64,000 nt of DNA from an uncultured Sulfitobacter sp. (GCF_947502895.1 NZ_CANNBM010000002.1:1-64000), one strand, 5' to 3'; shown: positions 26,672 through 35,406, counted from the first letter of the stretch. Notes: generated by a model not told the origin, from the sequence alone. Translations and numbers: made by a program.

Positions 26672-27760
26672 TTACATGGAGGAGCGGACGCGCTCACGCT
26701 GCTCGACGTAGAATGCGTCGGACTTGGACAGCCACTCGGCAGATGCCGTAAGCGAAGCTTCAAAGCTGGCGCGTGTTTTTGCAAACAGCTCGTCGCCCAT
26801 GTTTTCGTCCATGACTTCGGCAGATGCTTTACCGAATGCATCCCAGACATCGTCCGAGAACTGCATGGTTTTCACGCCCTGCTGCTGCAAGCGGCCCAGT
26901 GCGGCACCGTTGTTGGCCAGTGTCTCGGCCAGCTGGGTGTGCGTTGTCGCCATCGCTGCGTACTCGATGATCTTCTGGTGCGCTGTGGACAGCTCGTTGA
27001 AGACATCAAGGTTAACCGCCGCTGCAAGGCCGGAACCTGGCTCGTGGAAGCCCGCTGTGTAGTAGACTTTTGCCACTTCCTGGAAGCCGGCGCGCTCATC
27101 CGCGAACGGACCAACCCACTCCAGACCGTCCAAAGCACCGGACGACAGCGCCTGATACAGCTCGCCACCGGGGATGTTCTGAACGGACGCGCCCAGTTTA
27201 CCCAGTACCTTGCCACCAAGGCCCGGCATACGGAACTTCAGACCGTTGAAGTCGGCAGCAGAGCCGATTTCATTGCGGAACCAACCGCCCGACTGCGAGC
27301 CGGAGTTACCCGCGAGGAAGGACTTGAGGTTGAAGATTTCGCCCAGCTCGTTGTGCAGCTCATGGCCGCCACCGTGGTGGTACCAGTTTGTCAGCTCTTG
27401 TGCTGTGCCGCCAAATGGTACGGCGGTGTAATAGGCGTACGCAGGGTGCTGACCGATGAAATAATAGTCAGCCGAGTGGTACATGTCGGCCTGACCGGAA
27501 GATACGGCGTCGAATACTTCGAACGCGCCGACCAGCTCACCGGGAGCTTTTTTGTCGATTGTCAGCGTGCCGTCAGACATTTCGTTGACCATTGTGTTCA
27601 GATAGCTTGCCGCATCGTCCAGCACGGCAAAACCGCGTGGCCATGATGTAACCATTGTCAGTGTCTTTTTGCCTTGGGCGTAAACTGGTGCTGCAAGCGT
27701 GGATGCTGCGGCCGCTGTACCACCAAGGGCAGATGTCTTCAAAAATGAACGACGATCCAT
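26672..27760 (-). CDS. TRAP transporter substrate-binding protein (TakP/FcbT1-like)
   Basis: 362 residues. The N-terminus MDRRSFLKTSALGG is a Tat-type signal with the RRSFLK motif, followed by an Ala-rich hydrophobic stretch. The mature protein matches the TakP-like branch of DctP proteins (VGAFEVFDAVSSGQADMYH, GGWFRNEI, MPGLGGKVL, EWVGPFADE, FHEPGS). TakP of Rhodobacter binds 2-oxo acids with sodium, so a 2-oxo acid, lactate or similar monocarboxylate is the likely ligand, as inference. It is the first gene of the TRAP operon and faces a histidine kinase gene. Confidence 0.9.
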   Translation of the reverse strand: MDRRSFLKTSALGGTAAAASTLAAPVYAQGKKTLTMVTSWPRGFAVLDDAASYLNTMVNEMSDGTLTIDKKAPGELVGAFEVFDAVSSGQADMYHSADYYFIGQHPAYAYYTAVPFGGTAQELTNWYHHGGGHELHNELGEIFNLKSFLAGNSGSQSGGWFRNEIGSAADFNGLKFRMPGLGGKVLGKLGASVQNIPGGELYQALSSGALDGLEWVGPFADERAGFQEVAKVYYTAGFHEPGSGLAAAVNLDVFNELSTAHQKIIEYAAMATTHTQLAETLANNGAALGRLQQQGVKTMQFSDDVWDAFGKASAEVMDENMGDELFAKTRASFEASLTASAEWLSKSDAFYVEQRERVRSSM

Positions 27761-27858
27761 GTAGGTATCCTCCCGGGATTTTTTGCGCCCGCACGACAAA
27801 ACAGAATCCGCGCGGGTCGTTTCAAGTGGCCTAACACTAGCGGGCGTTCACGAATTGG

Positions 27859-27894
27859 AAATACCTAGTACTGCGTAGAAATGCCTAAACTGCG
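27859..27894. promoter_or_regulatory. Tandem direct repeat between TRAP operon and kinase
   Basis: Two near-identical elements, AAATACCTAGTACTGCG at 27859 and AAATGCCTAAACTGCG at 27879, start 20 bases apart, two DNA turns, on the same face. They lie in the 266-base region between the divergent TRAP operon and the two-component genes. They are good candidates for binding sites of the adjacent NarL-type response regulator. Confidence 0.55.
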
Positions 27895-28026
27895 AAAATG
27901 GATGCTATAATTTTGGCCAAATGTCTTGTTATGCGGGCCGTTGACTGCGCTCCGCACCGAAACAGCTTTCATCGTGCCATACGCTTACCCTTTGCCCATG
28001 GGGACGATTCATCGTATCGAATCACA

Positions 28027-29460
28027 ATGAAACGCCGTTTTGTCTTCCATATCCCTTACGGGCAAAAGCTGACGCTGCTCGCGTCGGTCCCGCTGATCGT
28101 GGCTGTCGCCGCGATTGCACTTGTGGTGGCAGCCCAGTCGCGCGCGCTGGCCGAACGCGAGATCAACGCGCTTGAGACCCAGCTGATCGAGGCCAAAAAG
28201 GCCGAATTGCGCAACTATGTCACCCAAGCGCGGAACGGATTTTATTTCATCTACGGCAATGCCGCCCCTGATGATATTGAAGCGAAAGAGCGTGTAGCAC
28301 AAATCCTCTCTGCCATGATTTACGGCGAAGAAGGGCAGTTCTTTGTATACGACTATGACGGCACCGCAATCGTCTCCCCGCGCGAGACAGCGCGCATCGG
28401 TGGCAACTTTCGCGGCGAGGCGGACGGCACAGGCACGCCCGTCGTGGACCGCCTGATCGAGATTGCCCGCAGTGGCGCGGGGTATCACACCTATACATGG
28501 CCCAAACCCTCCACCGGCGAGCCGGCCCAGAAGATCGCCTATGTGACGTCTTTTCCCTCGTGGCAATGGGCGGTCGGCACGGGTGTGTTTATTGACGATG
28601 TTCTGGCCACCGTGGCCTCGTCGCGCGCCGATGTAGAGGCGCGGGTGCAGCGGACATTCCTCTATATCGGTGTGATCGCACTGGTGGCGCTGCTGGTGGT
28701 CTTTGCCACAGGCATGGGTCTCAACCTGCGCGAACGCCGTCTTGCCGATGCAAAACTGAAAAAACTGACGCAGCGTGTGTTCGATGCCCAAGAGGAAGAG
28801 CGCGGACGCGTCGCCCGCGAATTACACGACGGCATCAGCCAGATTTTGGTCGGTGTGCGCTATGCGCTGGATAACGCCCGCCGCAGGCTGGACCGTGGCG
28901 ATGGCACTGCCCACGCGCCCTTGGCCAAGGGCATCGAAACGCTGGGCGAGGCAATATCAGAGGTCCGCCGGATCAGCCGCGATCTGCGTCCCGGTGTTCT
29001 GGATGATCTCGGCCTCGGCCCCGCCCTGCGCACCTTGGCCGAAGAATTCGGCACCCGCACCGGCATCGAGGTGGACTATACCACTGTCGTGTTCCGCAAC
29101 CGCCTGGACAACGATGCGAAAATTGCACTCTACCGCATCGCCCAAGAGGCGTTGACCAATATCGAACGGCACGCAGGCGCAACCCACGTCAGCATTGATC
29201 TGCGCGGCCACAGGCGCGGCGCGACCCTGCGCATCACCGACAACGGCTGTGGATTTTCGCCCGACACGTTACGCTCTGCCGGACTGGGCCTGCGCAATAT
29301 GCAAGAACGTATGGACCAGTTGGGCGGACGCCTGTACATGCGCCCTGCCCCCGGCAAAGGCGTCGAGATCGAGGCCGTGGCCCCGCTCACCCATATGCTG
29401 CAACCTGACAGTGCCAACAGCGACCCCCAAAAACCCGACCCAAAGAAAGCCGCCGCATGA
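28027..29460 (+). CDS. Cache-domain sensor histidine kinase (HisKA_3 type)
   Basis: 477 residues from ATG at 28027. Helix 1 (about 14-36), a periplasmic single-cache domain (about 40-195, with GEEGQFFVYDYDGT and WQWAVGTGVFIDD), helix 2 (about 210-230), then a dimerisation domain with the phosphorylated His267 in RELHDGISQ and a HATPase domain (EALTNIERHAGA, DNGCGFS, GLGLRNMQERM). Small-molecule cache domains of this kind often sense organic acids. It overlaps its response regulator gene by four bases and faces the TRAP operon, so it probably senses the transported substrate. Confidence 0.9.
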   Translation: MKRRFVFHIPYGQKLTLLASVPLIVAVAAIALVVAAQSRALAEREINALETQLIEAKKAELRNYVTQARNGFYFIYGNAAPDDIEAKERVAQILSAMIYGEEGQFFVYDYDGTAIVSPRETARIGGNFRGEADGTGTPVVDRLIEIARSGAGYHTYTWPKPSTGEPAQKIAYVTSFPSWQWAVGTGVFIDDVLATVASSRADVEARVQRTFLYIGVIALVALLVVFATGMGLNLRERRLADAKLKKLTQRVFDAQEEERGRVARELHDGISQILVGVRYALDNARRRLDRGDGTAHAPLAKGIETLGEAISEVRRISRDLRPGVLDDLGLGPALRTLAEEFGTRTGIEVDYTTVVFRNRLDNDAKIALYRIAQEALTNIERHAGATHVSIDLRGHRRGATLRITDNGCGFSPDTLRSAGLGLRNMQERMDQLGGRLYMRPAPGKGVEIEAVAPLTHMLQPDSANSDPQKPDPKKAAA

Positions 29461-30101
29461 CCCAATCCTTGCGTATCGTTATTGTCGATGATCACCCCAT
29501 GGTTGCCGAAGGCATCCAGAGCATATTGGAGAGTTATGACGATGTGCAGGTTGTCGGCACTCTGACAGGCGGGCGCGCCGTGATCGAAAACCTGCACAGC
29601 CTGAACCCCGATGTGATCCTTATGGATCTGAACATGCCGGAAATGGGCGGCCTGTCTGCCACCGAACAAGTGCTCGAACAGCGCCCTGGCACCCGCATCG
29701 TGATCCTGTCGATGCACGACAGCCCCGAATATATCTCATCCGCACTTAACCACGGGGCGATGGGCTATCTACTCAAGGATGTGCCGACAGACGAGATCAA
29801 GCTGGCCATTGACACGGTGATGCGCGGCGAACGGTATCTATGCACTGGCGCGCAAGGCTCGCTGACCCCAAAGGGCGGCGGCGTGCGTGAAACACTGACG
29901 GGGCGCGAACAAACGATCCTTTTGCAACTGGCCCAAGGCCAATCCAACAAGGAAGTCGCCCTCACCCTCGATATCTCCGTGCGCACGGTCGAGACCCATC
30001 GCAAAAACATCAAACGCAAGCTGGGCATCTCCTCTACCGCTGGCCTGACGCGCTACGCGCTTGAGCATGGAGTGCTGCAAGGCACAGGTGCAGACCTCTA
30101 G
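29457..30101 (+). CDS. NarL/FixJ-type response regulator
   Basis: 214 residues. Receiver domain with acidic pocket Asp11/Asp12, phospho-acceptor Asp57 (LMDLNMP) and Lys near 105 (LLKDV). C-terminal LuxR-type helix-turn-helix (LTGREQTILLQLAQGQSNKEVALTLDISVRTVETH). The gene overlaps the kinase gene (ATGA) and forms a two-component pair with it. Likely target: the divergent TRAP operon, through the tandem repeat at 27859-27894. This link is inferred from position. Confidence 0.93.
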   Translation: MTQSLRIVIVDDHPMVAEGIQSILESYDDVQVVGTLTGGRAVIENLHSLNPDVILMDLNMPEMGGLSATEQVLEQRPGTRIVILSMHDSPEYISSALNHGAMGYLLKDVPTDEIKLAIDTVMRGERYLCTGAQGSLTPKGGGVRETLTGREQTILLQLAQGQSNKEVALTLDISVRTVETHRKNIKRKLGISSTAGLTRYALEHGVLQGTGADL

Positions 30102-30225
30102 CGCGCTTCGACCTCGAACGCGCAAAACAGCGGCCCAATTTGCCAAAGTGTCGCAGAGATGGGCTGTGGTGAAATAATATATCAAGAAAATCACCTTTTG
30201 AGACATTTATTCTGCAGATTGGCTG

Positions 30226-30254
30226 TTGACGCCCCCTTTTTGCGGTCATAATGT
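30226..30254 (+). promoter_or_regulatory. Sigma-70-like promoter of the ilv operon
   Basis: TTGACG at 30226-30231, a 17-base spacer and TAATGT at 30249-30254. It lies 30 bases upstream of the leader peptide start, with the expected transcription start near 30261. Confidence 0.7.
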
Positions 30255-30283
30255 CCCTGCACATTCGAACGGAGTATCAGTGC

Positions 30284-30331
30284 ATGTTGCACCTAGTCGT
30301 CATTGTGGATCGAACGCGCATGGGCCGGTAA
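30284..30331 (+). CDS. ilv operon leader peptide
   Basis: A 15-residue peptide MLHLVVIVDRTRMGR with GGAG nine bases before the ATG. Six of residues 2-8 are Leu, Leu, Val, Val, Ile and Val, the three end products of the pathway encoded downstream. It is followed by mutually exclusive hairpins and then ilvB. This is the arrangement of ribosome-controlled transcription attenuation: scarce charged branched-chain tRNAs stall the ribosome early and leave the antiterminator free. The peptide itself needs no other function. Confidence 0.85.
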   Translation: MLHLVVIVDRTRMGR

Positions 30332-30383
30332 CGGTAGACCAGAGTTTTCCCCATGCGCCCCCGTCAAAATCGGGGGTTTTTTT
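30317..30383 (+). terminator. ilv attenuator: antiterminator and rho-independent terminator
   Basis: The terminator is CCCCCG (30358-30363), loop TCAAAAT, CGGGGG (30371-30376) and seven T residues. The competing antiterminator pairs GCGCATGGG (30317-30325, at the end of the leader ORF) with CCCATGCGC (30350-30358), which uses up the base of the terminator's left arm. A ribosome that finishes the leader covers 30317-30325 and lets the terminator form; one stalled on the early Leu/Val/Ile codons leaves the antiterminator free. Confidence 0.85.
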
Positions 30384-30501
30384 ATGCGCATCGCCCACGG
30401 GCCGTGTTGCAGGGACCATAAGACACGACAGGCACTGAAACCGCCACCAACCGAGCGCCCCAAATGGGCCAAAGCAGACGCCAGATAAAAGGACCACACT
30501 G

Positions 30502-32253
30502 ATGACACGCCAGATGACCGGAGCGAAAATGATCGTTCAAGCCCTGATTGATCAGGGTGTTGATACCGTATTCGGGTATCCCGGCGGCGCTGTCCTGCCG
30601 ATCTATGACGAGGTATTCCAGCAAAACAGCATCAAACACGTGCTGGTGCGCCACGAACAAGGCGCCGTGCATGCCGCCGAAGGCTATGCACGCTCCACCG
30701 GTAAGCCGGGTGTTGCACTTGTCACGTCTGGCCCCGGTGCCACAAACGCCGTGACGGGCCTGACGGACGCATTGATGGACAGCATCCCGATCATCGTTCT
30801 GACAGGTCAGGTTCCCACTTTCATGATCGGCTCGGACGCGTTTCAGGAGGCTGACACCGTTGGCATCACCCGCCCCTGCACCAAACATAACTGGCTGGTC
30901 AAAGAAACAGACAAGCTGTCATCCGTGATCCATGAGGCATTCCACATCGCTACCTCGGGCCGTCCGGGTCCCGTTCTGGTGGATATTCCCAAGGACGTAC
31001 AGTTCGCGACAGGCAACTACACACCCAAAGCCCCCACCAAATCCCACTACCAGCCCCAGCTCAAGGGCGACATGGACGCAATTGTGGAACTGGTCGAGGC
31101 AATGGAGAAGGCCAAAAAGCCGGTTTTCTACACCGGCGGCGGCGTGATCAATTCCGGCCCCGCAGCCAGCCAGCTTTTGCGCGAACTGGTTGAGGCGACA
31201 GGCTTCCCGATCACCTCCACGCTGATGGGCCTCGGCTGCTATCCTGCGTCGGGCGACAAATGGCTCGGCATGCTGGGGATGCACGGATTGTATGAAGCCA
31301 ACATGGCGATGCACGGCTGTGATCTGATGATCAACATCGGCGCGCGCTTTGACGACCGCATCACAGGCGTTGTCGACAAGTTCAGCCCCAATTCCAAGAA
31401 AGCCCATATCGACATCGACCCCTCCTCGATCAACAAGGTCATCCGCGTTGATATCCCGATCATGGGCGATGTAGGGCACGTCCTTGAGGACCTGCTGAAA
31501 GTCTGGAAATCACGCGGCCGTAAAACCAACTCCGAAGCCGTTGCGAAATGGTGGAAGCAAATCGAGGAATGGCGCGCAGTAGATTGCTTGAAGTACGAGC
31601 AAAAAGGCCCTGTAATCAAACCACAATACGCGCTTCAGCGTCTTGAGGCTTTGACCAAAAAGCATGACCGCTACATTTGCACCGAAGTAGGCCAGCACCA
31701 GATGTGGGCCGCGCAGTACCTTGACTTCGAGGATCCCAACCGCTGGATGACCTCTGGTGGCCTCGGCACTATGGGCTATGGCTTTCCCGCCTCTATCGGC
31801 GTGCAAATGGCCCACCCCGACGCGCTGGTCATCAACGTAGCGGGCGAAGCAAGCTGGCTGATGAACATGCAAGAGCTGGGTACAGCGATGCAATACGCCC
31901 TGCCCGTCAAACAGTTCATTCTCAACAATGAACGCCTCGGCATGGTGCGCCAGTGGCAAGAACTGCTGCACGGCGAGCGGTATTCCTCCAGCTGGTCCGA
32001 GAGCCTGCCTGACTTTGTGAAACTCGCCGAAGCATTTGGCGCAAAGGGCATCTTGTGTACCGATCCTGCCGATCTGGACGAGGCGATCATGGAAATGATC
32101 AACCACAAAGGCCCTGTCCTGTTTGATTGCGCCGTAACCAAGCACGAAAACTGCTTCCCGATGATCCCGTCGGGCAAGGCGCACAACGAGATGATCATGG
32201 GCGAGGTAGATACCTCAACCGCAATCGACGCCGCAGGAAAGCTGTTGGTCTAG
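30502..32253 (+). CDS. ilvB: Acetolactate synthase large subunit
   Basis: 583 residues, full length. The thiamine diphosphate enzyme joins two pyruvates (or pyruvate and 2-oxobutyrate) in the first common step of Val/Leu/Ile synthesis. The N-terminal catalytic glutamate lies in RHEQGAVHAAEGYAR and the activated FAD-binding centre in the middle. The C-terminal ThDP/Mg motif reads GEAS...NNERLG: the metal-binding Asp of the usual GDGS/GDAS is Glu449. The gene is preceded by an attenuator and followed by a small membrane gene and ilvN. Confidence 0.95.
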   Translation: MTRQMTGAKMIVQALIDQGVDTVFGYPGGAVLPIYDEVFQQNSIKHVLVRHEQGAVHAAEGYARSTGKPGVALVTSGPGATNAVTGLTDALMDSIPIIVLTGQVPTFMIGSDAFQEADTVGITRPCTKHNWLVKETDKLSSVIHEAFHIATSGRPGPVLVDIPKDVQFATGNYTPKAPTKSHYQPQLKGDMDAIVELVEAMEKAKKPVFYTGGGVINSGPAASQLLRELVEATGFPITSTLMGLGCYPASGDKWLGMLGMHGLYEANMAMHGCDLMINIGARFDDRITGVVDKFSPNSKKAHIDIDPSSINKVIRVDIPIMGDVGHVLEDLLKVWKSRGRKTNSEAVAKWWKQIEEWRAVDCLKYEQKGPVIKPQYALQRLEALTKKHDRYICTEVGQHQMWAAQYLDFEDPNRWMTSGGLGTMGYGFPASIGVQMAHPDALVINVAGEASWLMNMQELGTAMQYALPVKQFILNNERLGMVRQWQELLHGERYSSSWSESLPDFVKLAEAFGAKGILCTDPADLDEAIMEMINHKGPVLFDCAVTKHENCFPMIPSGKAHNEMIMGEVDTSTAIDAAGKLLV

Positions 32254-32256
32254 GCC

Positions 32257-32544
32257 ATGTCAGAACACCGGATTGCACCTGCCAGCCTGATGCCGAAATG
32301 GTGGCGGGTGGCAACCACCACGCTGCTCTACGCGGCCTATCTGCTCTGGCTCGTCCCTGTCGTGCTTTATGTGCAGGGCGATGCCGATCTGCTGACTGCG
32401 CTGATGTGGTTTGCGGGCGTGGTCTTGGTGCAATTCGTCCTCGTTAAGGTCATCGCGTTCACCGAATACGTGACCACAGCCAACGAAATAGAACGCCTGA
32501 ACGATATAGAAGAGGCTCAGGCGCAACTTGGAGATAAGCAATAA
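32257..32544 (+). CDS. Small membrane protein inside the ilvBN operon
   Basis: 95 residues with two membrane helices (about 20-40 and 48-68) and a charged C-terminal tail (ANEIERLNDIEEAQAQL). It begins three bases after the ilvB stop and overlaps the ilvN start by one base, so it is certainly co-expressed with both acetolactate synthase subunits. No family is recognised. A role in membrane tethering of the enzyme or simple hitch-hiking are both open. Confidence 0.75.
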   Translation: MSEHRIAPASLMPKWWRVATTTLLYAAYLLWLVPVVLYVQGDADLLTALMWFAGVVLVQFVLVKVIAFTEYVTTANEIERLNDIEEAQAQLGDKQ

Positions 32545-33107
32545 TGTCACCGCTAAAAATCAAAAAGGGCGCGAACTCGCACTCCGCCTATAACCTGCGC
32601 CCCAATTTCTCGGACGTGGAAGAACGCCACACCCTTGCCCTGCTGGTCGAGAATGAGCCCGGTGTACTGGCCCGCGTGATCGGTCTGTTTGCAGGGCGCG
32701 GCTATAATATCGACAGCCTGACCGTCGCTGAAGTGGACCACGTCGGCCACCTGAGCCGCATCACAATCGTCACCCGCGGCACCCCGCAAGTGATCGAGCA
32801 GATCAAGGCACAGGTGGGCCGCATTATCTCGGTGCGCAACGTGCATGACCTGACGGTTGAGGGTGCCAGCGTCGAGCGGGAATTGGCGATGTTCAAGGTT
32901 GCAGGCGCTGGCGAGAAGCGGGTCGAGGCGTTGCGCCTCGCGGATATCTTCCGCGCCAATGTAGTCGACAGCACCTTGGAGAGCTTTGTTTTCGAGATCA
33001 CAGGCGCGCCCGAGAAGATCGACGCGTTCGCTGATTTGATGCGCCCCTTGGGTCTGGTTGATGTGGCGCGCACAGGCGTTGCAGCCCTCTCACGCGGCTC
33101 CGACTAA
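32544..33107 (+). CDS. ilvN: Acetolactate synthase small regulatory subunit
   Basis: 187 residues. The N-terminal ACT domain (HTLALLVENEPGVLARVIGLFAGRGYNIDSL, about 30-60) binds valine for feedback inhibition. The C-terminal ALS_ss_C domain follows (ELAMFKVAGAGEKRVEALRLADIFRANVVD). It activates and regulates IlvB. Many annotations call the same protein IlvH. It is the last gene of the ilv operon; a GC-rich hairpin AGGCGGG/CCCGCCT follows at 33126-33148 without a T run. Confidence 0.95.
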   Translation: MSPLKIKKGANSHSAYNLRPNFSDVEERHTLALLVENEPGVLARVIGLFAGRGYNIDSLTVAEVDHVGHLSRITIVTRGTPQVIEQIKAQVGRIISVRNVHDLTVEGASVERELAMFKVAGAGEKRVEALRLADIFRANVVDSTLESFVFEITGAPEKIDAFADLMRPLGLVDVARTGVAALSRGSD

Positions 33108-33254
33108 CCAAAAACCACGATGACTAGGCGGGGCCTTCTGTCCCGCCTGCCTCCCCGCGTCTGTTCATGTCGCCCTTTGGCAAACGGGGTCGCTACCAGC
33201 CGTCAGCCCACTGCCTGTTCTTGCTAGAATGCTCTCCAACAAGGGGAGATATTT

Positions 33255-34409
33255 ATGCACCGTTCAGACCTTAGCACCGTACGCAAACCGCTGGACCAAG
33301 CAAACGGTCTGCCCAATGCCCATTATATCGACCCTCAGGTGTTTGATGAGGAGCGTCAGGCGGTCCTGTTCGACAATTGGTCGGGTCTGGGTGTCGGCGC
33401 AGATGTGCCAGAGGTCGGCGATGCCGTCCCTCTTACCTTCCTCGGGATGCCGCTGCTGATGGTCCGTGACCGCACAGGCACCGTGCGCGTGTTCCAGAAC
33501 ATCTGCCGCCACCGCGGCATGATACTGGTGGAAGAGCCGCGCAAGATCGAAGGTGCTATCCGCTGCCCCTACCACTCATGGTGCTACAGCACCGAAGGGC
33601 GGCTGGTCAGCACGCCCCATGTTGGCGGTCCCGGTCAGAACACGCACGCAGGCATCGACAAATCCCTGTTGGGGTTGATCGAAGTACGCAGCCACATCTG
33701 GCGCGATATCGTCTGGATCAACATTTCAGGCACCGCCGCCGCGTTTGAAGAAGCCAACGCCGACCTGATTGCCCGCTGGGCCGAGTTTGAGGGCAAGCCA
33801 CTGCACCACGGCGGCGCCGACAGCAGGTTTGAGCTGGCGGTAAATTGCAACTGGAAGCTGGCGGTCGAGAATTACTGCGAAAGCTATCACCTGCCTTGGG
33901 TCCATCCCGGCCTCAACAGCTATTCACGTCTGGAAGATCACTATCACATCGAGGCCGAGGGCCGTTTTTCCGGCCAAGGTACATGGGTCTACCGCCAGCT
34001 AACCGATGAGGCGGGCGGCACGTTCCCCGACTTTGACGGTCTGAGCGAGAAGTGGGATACCGCCGCCGAATACATAACCGCCTACCCCAATGTGCTGCTG
34101 GGCGTTCACCGCGATCATGCCTTTGCCATCATCCTTGTCCCCCAGGGCCCTGAACGCACAGTAGAGCATATCCACCTCTACTATCCCGATGGACAGACCG
34201 ATGCAGGCCTGCGCGCCCGTAATACGGCGCAATGGAAAGAAGTGTTCGAAGAGGACATTTCTGTGGTCGAAGGGATGCAGCGCGGCCGCCACGCCGCAGG
34301 TTTTGATGGCGGGCGCTTTTCCCCTGCAATGGACGGGCCGACGCATCTGTTTCACGATTGGGTCGCCGCCCAGCTAGAGCGCCACCGCGCGCCCCTTGCT
34401 GCTGAATGA
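33255..34409 (+). CDS. Rieske non-haem iron oxygenase, alpha subunit
   Basis: 384 residues. Rieske [2Fe-2S] ligands are CRH (Cys84, His86) and CPYH (Cys104, His107). The mononuclear iron site is in ENYCESYHLPWVH (His212, His217). This is the alpha subunit of a ring-hydroxylating or amine-demethylating oxygenase. No reductase, ferredoxin or beta subunit is adjacent, so the electron partner is encoded elsewhere. GGGGAG precedes the ATG. Branches acting on quaternary amines (glycine betaine, carnitine) and on aromatics look alike at this level, so the substrate is left open. Confidence 0.88.
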   Translation: MHRSDLSTVRKPLDQANGLPNAHYIDPQVFDEERQAVLFDNWSGLGVGADVPEVGDAVPLTFLGMPLLMVRDRTGTVRVFQNICRHRGMILVEEPRKIEGAIRCPYHSWCYSTEGRLVSTPHVGGPGQNTHAGIDKSLLGLIEVRSHIWRDIVWINISGTAAAFEEANADLIARWAEFEGKPLHHGGADSRFELAVNCNWKLAVENYCESYHLPWVHPGLNSYSRLEDHYHIEAEGRFSGQGTWVYRQLTDEAGGTFPDFDGLSEKWDTAAEYITAYPNVLLGVHRDHAFAIILVPQGPERTVEHIHLYYPDGQTDAGLRARNTAQWKEVFEEDISVVEGMQRGRHAAGFDGGRFSPAMDGPTHLFHDWVAAQLERHRAPLAAE

Positions 34410-34624
34410 GCGACCTGCACGCGCAGATGCTCGCCGCCCATGCGACGGGTGACGTGGATGCATTGATCGGTCTTTATACGCAGGCAGCAGATCAGGCATC
34501 GGATGTGGATCAGGCGTGCTTTTTTCTGACCCATGCCCATGTTTTCGCGCTTGAGGCGGGCGATCCACGCGCCCAAACCTTGCGGGCGCAACTGGTCAGC
34601 CATGGCCGCGAAACATCAGAATAG
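34406..34624 (+). CDS. Small helical protein after the Rieske oxygenase
   Basis: 72 residues overlapping the Rieske gene by ATGA. The sequence is a helical pair (MLAAHATGDVDALIGLYTQAAD, FFLTHAHVFALEAGD) resembling a short TPR-like hairpin. Translational coupling suggests it is a real gene and possibly a partner of the oxygenase, but I do not recognise the family. Confidence 0.7.
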   Translation: MSDLHAQMLAAHATGDVDALIGLYTQAADQASDVDQACFFLTHAHVFALEAGDPRAQTLRAQLVSHGRETSE

Positions 34625-34626
34625 TT

Positions 34627-35406
34627 TTAATCCACCCGCAGCCCTGCATAGACATGCCACGAGGTATGACCAAGCCACGGTAACACAACCAACAGCCCCA
34701 AGAACGCAGGCAGCATCGCCAGCAACAACAGCACAGCAATAAACACCGCCCATGCCAGCATCACGCCGACGTTCGCCCGCACCACCCCGATGCTGGTCAG
34801 CAAGGCGGTCACATAATCCACCTCGCGGTCCAGCAGCATCGGCAGACCCATCACGCAAATTGCATAAAGCAGCAGCGCAAACAGCCCCCCTACAAGTGAT
34901 CCAAGTGCCAGCATCATCAGGCCATCAAAACTCAGAAAAACATCCGCCGAGGACATGATATTGGTCATCGGTTTGAGCCCCAGGAACAGGGCAAAGATCA
35001 TGTGCCCCAGAAAAAACCAGAACAGCAGCATGAACATCATCAGCGCAGCCAAAGGGGGCAACTGACGGGTGCGCTCTGCCCAAAGTGTCTGCAAAACACG
35101 TCCCACGGTGGGTGTCTCTCCCAGACCGCGCAGGCGCGAGACTTCGTAAGTGCCCAGTGCTGTGATCGGGGCAACCAGCGGAAATCCGAAAACCCCTAAA
35201 ACAAGCCAGAACGTATGCCCCGCCCAGATCGTGAGGGCCGTCATCGCCCAACCTGCCAGCAGCGACAATGCAGCAGCCAAAAGCCCGAACGCAGGGGCCG
35301 CCACAAAGTCAAGCCACCCTGCTGCCAGAGCGGCACGCAAATGCACAAGCGTTGGCGGGTTCAGCGCGGGCGCGCCATGCAAACGCTCCAAGGCTGCGCC
35401 GCTCAT
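34627..35406 (-). CDS. DUF2189 family membrane protein
   Basis: 259 residues with about six membrane helices. The FPLVAPITALGTYEVSRLRGLGE segment and the spacing of helices match DUF2189. The ATG at 35406 overlaps the stop of the amidase gene (ATGA), which decides the start over a longer upstream frame. DUF2189 proteins are inner-membrane proteins often near cytochrome oxidase genes; no role is established. Confidence 0.85.
   Translation of the reverse strand: MSGAALERLHGAPALNPPTLVHLRAALAAGWLDFVAAPAFGLLAAALSLLAGWAMTALTIWAGHTFWLVLGVFGFPLVAPITALGTYEVSRLRGLGETPTVGRVLQTLWAERTRQLPPLAALMMFMLLFWFFLGHMIFALFLGLKPMTNIMSSADVFLSFDGLMMLALGSLVGGLFALLLYAICVMGLPMLLDREVDYVTALLTSIGVVRANVGVMLAWAVFIAVLLLLAMLPAFLGLLVVLPWLGHTSWHVYAGLRVD

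Noticed and set aside
33126..33148. Hairpin after ilvN as a rho-independent terminator
   Set aside because: Arms AGGCGGG/CCCGCCT are good but no T tract follows; mentioned only with ilvN.
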